A stretch of DNA of 64,000 nt from Metabacillus lacus. GTDB lineage: Bacteria; Bacillota; Bacilli; Bacillales; Bacillaceae. Positions 58,704-64,000 of the stretch are shown in pieces. How positions within the stretch are numbered: position 1 is the stretch's first letter; every line of letters starts with the position of its first letter. The translations under genes were made by a program, and so were the position numbers. The notes beneath the pieces were generated by a model. The model had not been told where the DNA came from. It ran no database searches and was given only the letters and a program-made list of their open reading frames with translations. The stretch is taken from the NCBI RefSeq assembly GCF_009674805.1, contig NZ_WKKI01000007.1, positions 1 to 64,000 of the forward strand, read 5' to 3'.

Positions 58704-58850
58704 TCGTGAACTTCTTAATATGCTGTGGCTGTGCAGCTACTTAAAGGGTTAGGACCTCTCTGGACTAACTTTCCCCCGTGGTAGTCATGACAAAGCCAAT
58801 GTGCAAGAATTTCATGTTTATCAAAAATTGAAAAAGGGGGATCCATTAAT
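58704..58850 (+). ncRNA. Structured leader of speD, candidate cis-regulatory RNA
   Basis: About 147 bases between the promoter and the start codon, markedly richer in GC than the surrounding AT-rich spacer. Hairpins: GTGGCT-gtgc-AGCTAC (58725-58740), GTTAG...CTAAC with inner ACC/GG (58748-58769), and TGG...CCA around GTCATGAC (58779-58798). No leader ORF with a ribosome binding site. I do not know a named riboswitch here. Confidence 0.4.
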
Positions 58851-59231
58851 ATGGAAACAATTGGCAGACACGTAATCTCTGAGTTATGGGGTTGCGATTT
58901 TGATAAGTTAAATGACATGGATTACATTGAAAAGACTTTTGTAAATGCAGCTTTAAAATCCGGTGCTGAAGTAAGAGAGGTAGCTTTTCATAAGTTTGCA
59001 CCTCAAGGAGTGAGCGGCGTTGTGATTATTTCTGAATCACATTTGACGATTCACAGCTTTCCTGAGCACGGTTATGCAAGCATTGACGTTTATACATGTG
59101 GAGAATTAAACCCTAACATTGCAGCAGACTATATCGCTGAGGCTTTAGGTGCCCAGACAAGAGAAAATATTGAGATTCCGCGCGGCATGGGACCTGTTCA
59201 GGTGAAGCCGGCTTCTGCAAAAGCCCTATAA
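58851..59231 (+). CDS. speD: S-adenosylmethionine decarboxylase proenzyme
   Basis: 126 residues. The proenzyme cuts itself between Glu62 and Ser63 in [15 protein letters not shown], producing the pyruvoyl group. It makes decarboxylated SAM for spermidine synthesis. Small prokaryotic class. AGGGGG precedes the ATG. Single-gene unit with its own promoter, leader and terminator. Confidence 0.97.
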   Translation: METIGRHVISELWGCDFDKLNDMDYIEKTFVNAALKSGAEVREVAFHKFAPQGVSGVVIISESHLTIHSFPEHGYASIDVYTCGELNPNIAADYIAEALGAQTRENIEIPRGMGPVQVKPASAKAL

Positions 59232-59256
59232 GCATATTCATTGAAAATTTTACGAT

Positions 59257-59290
59257 GCAAGAGGTGTGAATCTGATTCACACCTCTTTTG
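59257..59290 (+). terminator. Terminator after speD
   Basis: AAGAGGTGTGAAT-ctg-ATTCACACCTCTT followed by TTGATTTT; a 13-bp perfect stem. Confidence 0.9.
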
Positions 59291-59353
59291 ATTTTGGGGA
59301 TATTTCGGTATAGTAGTAATAAGAAGCTGTACATAAAAGGAGACCCATCATTC

Positions 59354-59755
59354 ATGAGCATAATTCAAAAACTGCAAAGCATCTTTTCCACACACAGTGA
59401 AACATCTGAAAACCATCCTCAAGAAGAATTGAGGAGCCGTTATTATAAAACAACTGCCAAAAAAGCAGTGGAAGTAATTGAAAATGTACTTAAAGATATG
59501 AACGGGGTTACAGTGACATCTGTATCATCTGAACGAGGAGAAATTAGTGTACAGGTAAGTAAACCGCGCAAGGCTTTTATGATTATCACGATCATATCTG
59601 TACGTCCATTTGAAACAGCCGTTGATTTTTCTGTCACAACGGAAACGCCTCTGCCTTTTGATTTTGGATACAGCAAAAATGCCATATTATCTGTCTATCA
59701 AAAAATAGACCAATCTCTTCAATATGTTGGTTCTGGACTGAATGCATCCAGGTAA
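59354..59755 (+). CDS. Hypothetical cytosolic protein of 133 residues
   Basis: Begins MSIIQKLQSIF and has a folded-looking alpha/beta composition (KKAVEVIENVLKDMNGV; FMIITIISVRPFETAVDFSV). No membrane segment or recognised catalytic motif. AAAGGAGA lies about 10 bases before the ATG, a rather long spacing. It lies between speD and nrdR and its family is not known to me by name. Confidence 0.7.
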   Translation: MSIIQKLQSIFSTHSETSENHPQEELRSRYYKTTAKKAVEVIENVLKDMNGVTVTSVSSERGEISVQVSKPRKAFMIITIISVRPFETAVDFSVTTETPLPFDFGYSKNAILSVYQKIDQSLQYVGSGLNASR

Positions 59756-59790
59756 AGGTTGAATGGTGAATAAGACAGGAGTTGTTTGTA

Positions 59791-60249
59791 ATGAAATGCC
59801 CTACATGCCAGCATAACGGTACGCGCGTCCTTGATTCACGCCCAGTGGATGAAAGCCGCTCTATTCGCAGGCGAAGAGAGTGTGAACAATGCCATTTTCG
59901 CTTCACAACTTTTGAAAAGGTTGAAGAGATTCCTTTAATCGTTGTGAAAAAAGAAGGCACCCGCGAAGAATTCAGCCGGGAGAAGGTACTTCGCGGTCTT
60001 ATTAAAGCTTGTGAAAAAAGGCCGGTACCCCTCAAAGAACTTGAAGACATTGTTCATGAAATCGAAAAAGAACTGAGAAGCCAGGGAGCTTCTGAGGTGA
60101 ACAGCGGGCTTATCGGTGAAATGGTAATGGACAGGCTTGCTAAAGTAGACGAAGTAGCCTACGTTAGATTTGCATCAGTATACCGCCAATTTAAAGATAT
60201 CAATGTGTTCATTGATGAGTTAAAAGAGCTGCTGAAAAAAGAACAATAA
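59791..60249 (+). CDS. nrdR: Ribonucleotide reductase repressor NrdR
   Basis: 152 residues: zinc ribbon (CPTC and CEQC) and an ATP-cone ([18 protein letters not shown]). It senses ATP/dATP and represses nrd operons. The ATG at 59791 after CAGGAGT gives the standard length. It precedes dnaB, a conserved Bacillus order. Confidence 0.96.
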   Translation: MKCPTCQHNGTRVLDSRPVDESRSIRRRRECEQCHFRFTTFEKVEEIPLIVVKKEGTREEFSREKVLRGLIKACEKRPVPLKELEDIVHEIEKELRSQGASEVNSGLIGEMVMDRLAKVDEVAYVRFASVYRQFKDINVFIDELKELLKKEQ

Positions 60250-60287
60250 AGAGCCGGCGGAGGTCATCTTCTTCGCTCTTTTTTTAA
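60246..60287 (+). terminator. Probable terminator after nrdR
   Basis: AAGAGC/GCTCTT stem with a long imperfect loop followed by TTTTTTT. Confidence 0.5.
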
Positions 60288-60451
60288 GGTTTTTTCTAAC
60301 TGATATAATGGCGGCTGCAACACAAGGTATACAGTGGGAAAACATCCTCTCCACCGGGGAGAGGGGTAACAGTCTGCGCAGCGGAGAAGAATAGCCCTTT
60401 GTTATCAGGGAATCCAAAATAATTACAGAGAAGCACTGGAAGGTTGAGCAT

Positions 60452-61822
60452 ATGGTACAACATTGGAAGGAAATCATACCCGTTGACCGTTATATAGTCA
60501 AATGCAATGGACTTTTGCATGAATACGACCGAAAAATTATTACATTGCTGTATCAGCCGCTGATTGGAGCGAAAAGCTACAGTTTATTTATGACGCTATG
60601 GAGCGAGCTGGAGCAAAACCGGTTATGGGGAGAAGAAACTGCACATCACAGCCTGATGGCCATCATGCAGAACAGCCTGAAAGAAATATATGAAGAGCGG
60701 ATTAAGCTAGAGGGGATAGGTCTCCTGAGAACCTTTTTAAAAGAAGAGGGAGAAGATAAGCTGTATATTTATGAACTGCAGCCTCCGCTGGATCCCAATG
60801 ATTTCTTTGAAGACGGCATGCTGAATATCTACCTGTATAATAGGCTCGGCAAATCAAAATATGTGAAATTAAAAAAATTCTTTTGTGACAGGGAGCTTAT
60901 TGGAGAGGCTAAAAATGTAACCCGCTCCTTTGATGATGTATTTACGAGCATCAAGCCCTCAGAACTGCTGACTTCTGTTGAGGCTTCCGAGAGCGCCGGC
61001 CAGGGCCTTATCAAGCGGGAGGATGCTTCTTCTCCTCATATAGAGGATGATGTATTCGATTTTGACCTGTTTTACGCAGGGCTGAGCGATGCTATTATTC
61101 CTAAATCATCTATTACGCCGAAGGTAAAAGAAACAATTAAAAAATTGGCATATCTTTATGGAATTGATCCTATATCCATGAAGAACGTTATCATGAACAG
61201 CATGGATGCAGATGACTCAATTGTGATTGAAGAGCTGAGAAAGTCAGCTCGTACATGGTATCAGTTTGAGCACGGTGAAAAACTTCCAAGCCTCGCTGAG
61301 AAGACCCAGCCAGCGGCAAAGAGGAAGGTGAGTAATCCATCAACGCAGGAAGAGGAAATGGCATATCAGCTGGAAACCATTTCCCCGCGCCAGTTTTTAA
61401 AGGATGTCGCAGGAGGAATAGAACCTTCTGCTGGAGATCTTCAGATAATTGAAGAGACAATGTTCAGGCAAAAGCTTCTACCTGGAGTCGTCAACGTCCT
61501 GATTTATTACGTCATGCTGAAAACAGACATGAAACTTACTAAAACTTACGTCCAGAAAATTGCAAGCCACTGGGCCAGGAAGAAAATCACAACTGTACCG
61601 GAAGCGATGTCGCTCGCCAAACAAGAGCATAAGCAATACCAGGAATGGGCTTCCGGAAAGAAAAACAGTCGGAAGGCAGCTCCCATCAGAAAAGAAAAAC
61701 TTCCAAGCTGGCTGAAAGCCGGAGGGGAGGAAGGGCAGCCTGCAGCTGAGCAGAAGGCTGTACCAGGTGACAAAGGAAACGACCTGGACGACATCATCAA
61801 TAGTTATTTAACAGAAAAGTAA
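60452..61822 (+). CDS. dnaB: Replication initiation/membrane attachment protein DnaB
   Basis: 456 residues of the Firmicutes DnaB (helicase-loading) kind, not the helicase. The N-terminal region (IIPVDRYIVKCNGLLHEYDR) and a DnaB_2-type C-terminal half are typical, and the tail is basic and lysine-rich. It works with DnaD and DnaI to load the helicase at origins. dnaI follows by 12 bases. Confidence 0.94.
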   Translation: MVQHWKEIIPVDRYIVKCNGLLHEYDRKIITLLYQPLIGAKSYSLFMTLWSELEQNRLWGEETAHHSLMAIMQNSLKEIYEERIKLEGIGLLRTFLKEEGEDKLYIYELQPPLDPNDFFEDGMLNIYLYNRLGKSKYVKLKKFFCDRELIGEAKNVTRSFDDVFTSIKPSELLTSVEASESAGQGLIKREDASSPHIEDDVFDFDLFYAGLSDAIIPKSSITPKVKETIKKLAYLYGIDPISMKNVIMNSMDADDSIVIEELRKSARTWYQFEHGEKLPSLAEKTQPAAKRKVSNPSTQEEEMAYQLETISPRQFLKDVAGGIEPSAGDLQIIEETMFRQKLLPGVVNVLIYYVMLKTDMKLTKTYVQKIASHWARKKITTVPEAMSLAKQEHKQYQEWASGKKNSRKAAPIRKEKLPSWLKAGGEEGQPAAEQKAVPGDKGNDLDDIINSYLTEK

Positions 61823-61834
61823 GGAGGTGACAGA

Positions 61835-62770
61835 ATGGAGAGCATTAATAAGTCAATCCAAAAGCTTGCTGCCCGGCAGGATTTCAGAGAGCGCTACAGG
61901 GCACTGAGACAAGAAGTGGAGAAGCACCCTGATGTTCAGTCGTTTCTTTATGACCATCAGGATCAGATTACAGATGAAATAGTGGACAGAAGTTTAATGA
62001 AGCTTTATGAATACACAGAACAAAGCAAAAACTGCAGAGATTGTCCATCTTTGAATGATTGCAAAAATCTTATTCAGGGTTATCATCCCAGGCTGGTACT
62101 ATCCGGAAAAACAATCGACCTGCAGTATGACAAGTGTCCGTCGAAGCTTCATGCTGATGAAAAGCTAAAACAGGAATCATTGATCAAAAGCATCCATATT
62201 CCCAAGGATATTCTTCATGCCAGCTTGAATGACATAGACAGAGATGAACCCGCTAAAAAGGAAGTACTTGTTAAGGCGATACAGTTTGTACAAAACTATC
62301 AAGCTGATGTTTTTCAAAAAGGTCTGTATGTTTATGGAAGCTTTGGCATCGGCAAAACATTTATTCTCGGGGCCATCGCAAACGAGCTTGCCAGGAAAAA
62401 ACACATTTCAAGCATGATTGTCTATGTGCCTGAATTTATGCGCGAACTGAAAAGCTCCCTTGGCAATCAAACCTTTGAAGCCAAGCTGGAGGCGGTGAAA
62501 AAGGCGCCGGTGCTTATGCTTGACGACATAGGAGCAGAGGCGCTTTCCAGCTGGACAAGAGATGAAGTGCTGGGACCGCTTCTGCAATACCGTATGCTGG
62601 AACAGCTGCCGACCTTCTTTTCATCCAACTTTGATTTGAAGGAGCTTACCCATCACCTTACCTATACACAAAGGGGAGAGGAAGAGGGTGTGAAGGCCGC
62701 CAGAATTATGGAGAGAATTAAATACCTGGCCCAGCCTGCAGAATTAAAGGGCCGCAATTATAGAGAGTAA
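61835..62770 (+). CDS. dnaI: Primosomal protein DnaI, helicase loader
   Basis: 311 residues. N-terminal zinc-binding region with CRDCPSLNDC, then an AAA+ ATPase: Walker A GSFGIGKT at residues 168-175 and Walker B VLMLDDIGAE. It loads the replicative helicase. AAGGAGGTG precedes the ATG. Operon with dnaB. Confidence 0.96.
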   Translation: MESINKSIQKLAARQDFRERYRALRQEVEKHPDVQSFLYDHQDQITDEIVDRSLMKLYEYTEQSKNCRDCPSLNDCKNLIQGYHPRLVLSGKTIDLQYDKCPSKLHADEKLKQESLIKSIHIPKDILHASLNDIDRDEPAKKEVLVKAIQFVQNYQADVFQKGLYVYGSFGIGKTFILGAIANELARKKHISSMIVYVPEFMRELKSSLGNQTFEAKLEAVKKAPVLMLDDIGAEALSSWTRDEVLGPLLQYRMLEQLPTFFSSNFDLKELTHHLTYTQRGEEEGVKAARIMERIKYLAQPAELKGRNYRE

Positions 62771-62865
62771 GAGGCTGGGACAAAAGTGTTTAAGCTAAAG
62801 AAAATCCGAACTAACATTCATCATTCTACGATTGTAATGGTGACTTAGTTCGGATTTTTTCTATT
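62771..62865 (+). terminator. GGCTGGGACA-tagged terminator after dnaI
   Basis: The stop is followed by GAGGCTGGGACAAAAG, a tag seen before hairpin elements in many Firmicutes. The hairpin AAAATCCGAACTAA/TTAGTTCGGATTTT and TT tail come 20 bases later. Confidence 0.8.
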
Positions 62866-62945
62866 AAGGAAGTATTCTATCCAAAAATAATCATCATTTG
62901 TATGAACGTTTTGGTTGTGTCCGAGCCATACACAACGGAAGAAAA

Positions 62946-63266
62946 AATAAGCGTAGCTATTTCGATTAGATGAAAAAATCAGCTGTTTATATGGAAAAAA
63001 AGAAAAACATGCCGGTCGTACTGGAAAAAAGTCAAGCTGAGGATGCTCTATGTGAAAGTCACTGTACTTATATATACGGAGGAAATCCGCCTATACAGAA
63101 AAAACAACGAAAATGGACTAAAATTAACGGAGGATTTCCGGCTATGCACCTAAAAAACCTTAAAATGGAGTATTTTCAGCAGCTTAAGCGGAATTCATGC
63201 CCTTATTTTCTCTGAAAAACGGTTTATTCTGGATGTAACCGGAATTCTAACGCTTATTTTTTGTTA
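62946..63266. repeat. Divergent member of the ~55-bp periodic repeat family
   Basis: GGA..TCC-type palindromes near 63083, 63135, 63193 and 63245 (spacing 52-58) and a start AAAAAATAAGCG like copies A and B. Divergence is high, but the motif order and period are kept. Open frames across it have no ribosome binding site and repeat-like content. Confidence 0.7.
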
Positions 63267-63481
63267 GGATGGGGAAAAAGCTCATGTCATGCTTATCTCA
63301 CCCAGGCAGCTAATGTGCAAAAGCAGAACAATGAACTGTTTCATTCAAATATTAACAAGGTTATGTAACAAATCCTCTCGAAAAGGGCTTTAGCTTTTTG
63401 CTTTACTTTTCATGAATTATTCTAAAATGGAAGTTCCCTCCATATATATGGAATCAGGTTGGTGCAAGGAGGGGACAAACC

Positions 63482-64000
63482 ATGCTGACAATTTATTTTC
63501 AAACAGTAAGAGAAGCGGCAGCTTATCAAAAACTTCTGGCTACCCATACAGGAGAAGTTGAGACATGTGAAAGTGCAGAAGAGGGTGCAAGGCTGACACT
63601 GTCAGCTTCAGAAAATTCAGAGCATATTATATCGGCAATGATTTCTTTTATTCTGTTATATAAGGAGCCATGCCTTTTACATCATATAGTGGCAAATAAG
63701 TTTTATTTTCGAGATTTCGATGAACAGCAGCAAATACTGAATATCGTTCATTCTCTTATGGATGGAGAAAGAAAAGACGTCCCCGGAGTTCGTGATCTTG
63801 GACCGAGGGAAACGGTGCTCGGTGCTGCGCTGTCAGAATTTATAAGAGAAGGGCTCTCATTTTCCTTAGAATCTTTTTTAATGTTCAGGCTGAAAAATTA
63901 TCGAAACTGGCTGTTTAGACATGTTGAAGCAGCCATTGAAGAATACAAACTTGAACAAGAATACCAGAATTTTATTGATACTCTCAGACATTTCCTTGCC
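63482..64000 (+). CDS. ytxC: Sporulation-linked protein YtxC, N-terminal part
   Basis: 173 codons are visible; the gene runs off the right edge. It begins MLTIYFQTVREAAAYQKLL and shows ALSEFIREGLSFSLESFLMF, in agreement with YtxC, which I recall as about 280 residues and downstream of dnaI. GGAGGGG lies 6 bases before the ATG. Upstream is a perfect 14-bp palindrome TCCATATATATGGA. Function unknown. Confidence 0.8.
   Translation, partial: MLTIYFQTVREAAAYQKLLATHTGEVETCESAEEGARLTLSASENSEHIISAMISFILLYKEPCLLHHIVANKFYFRDFDEQQQILNIVHSLMDGERKDVPGVRDLGPRETVLGAALSEFIREGLSFSLESFLMFRLKNYRNWLFRHVEAAIEEYKLEQEYQNFIDTLRHFLA

Noticed and set aside
58715-58918. Minus-strand frame over the speD leader
   Set aside because: Antisense to speD and its hairpins, no ribosome binding site, no protein-like composition.
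62970-63215. 81-codon frame downstream of dnaI
   Set aside because: It lies within the periodic repeat and has no ribosome binding site.

Overview
The window looks like chromosomal DNA of an endospore-forming, low-to-moderate GC Bacillaceae species. Nearly every gene has a strong AGGAGG-type ribosome binding site, and several genes belong to sporulation-linked families (ytfJ, ytrH, ytrI, ytvI, ytaF, ytxC). From memory, the gene order closely follows the Bacillus subtilis ytcI-to-ytxC region, but it is not B. subtilis: it has hflK-hflC, a xylan/xylose block after gapB, a MaoC-like gene before phoP, and families of intergenic repeats.

Layout. 1-394: edge of a TnpB-type insertion element beside a decayed short reading frame. 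395-4715: acyl-CoA synthetase ytcI and amidohydrolase ytcJ, separated by a 1 kb tandem array of seven ~126-bp hairpin units whose stems co-vary. 4776-13543: NAD kinase, sppA-yteJ-ytfI-ytfJ, tpx, ytxK, ackA, an EcsC-like gene, moaB and a small ORF. 13544-21194: a permease bounded by inverted hairpins, ytkK, ytkL, ytoI, ytpI, nrnA, ytzJ, ytrI-ytrH. 21316-37787: central metabolism and lipid precursor supply: dnaE, malic enzyme, a FadR-type regulator, accDA, pfkA-pyk, fxsA, ytvI, ytwI, and the TCA genes citZ-icd-mdh. 37942-49409: MaoC-like protein, phoP-phoR, hflK-hflC, polA-mutM-ytaF-coaE, gapB. 49791-58464: Gfo/Idh oxidoreductase, repeats, then xynA-xylR divergent from xylA-xylB-aldo/keto reductase. 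58851-64000: speD, a small protein, nrdR, dnaB-dnaI and the start of ytxC.

Regulation visible in the sequence. CcpA-type cre sites lie at ackA and xylA. A CcpN-like box lies on the gapB promoter. XylR-type operators lie at xylA and at the xylanase gene. A perfect palindrome just downstream of the malic-enzyme promoter is a candidate operator of the FadR-type regulator encoded next to it. Four TTTACA-like repeats at exact 11-bp spacing (a Pho box) lie right after phoR and point at a very short unit ending in a strong terminator, a candidate PhoP-dependent small RNA. The speD mRNA appears to have a long structured leader.

The observations I rate most worth following are the co-varying hairpin array, the Pho-box small-RNA candidate, the speD leader, the malic-enzyme operator and the xylan/xylose regulon. 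Operators, promoters and RNA elements were found by eye and are predictions; core metabolic gene calls are firm.
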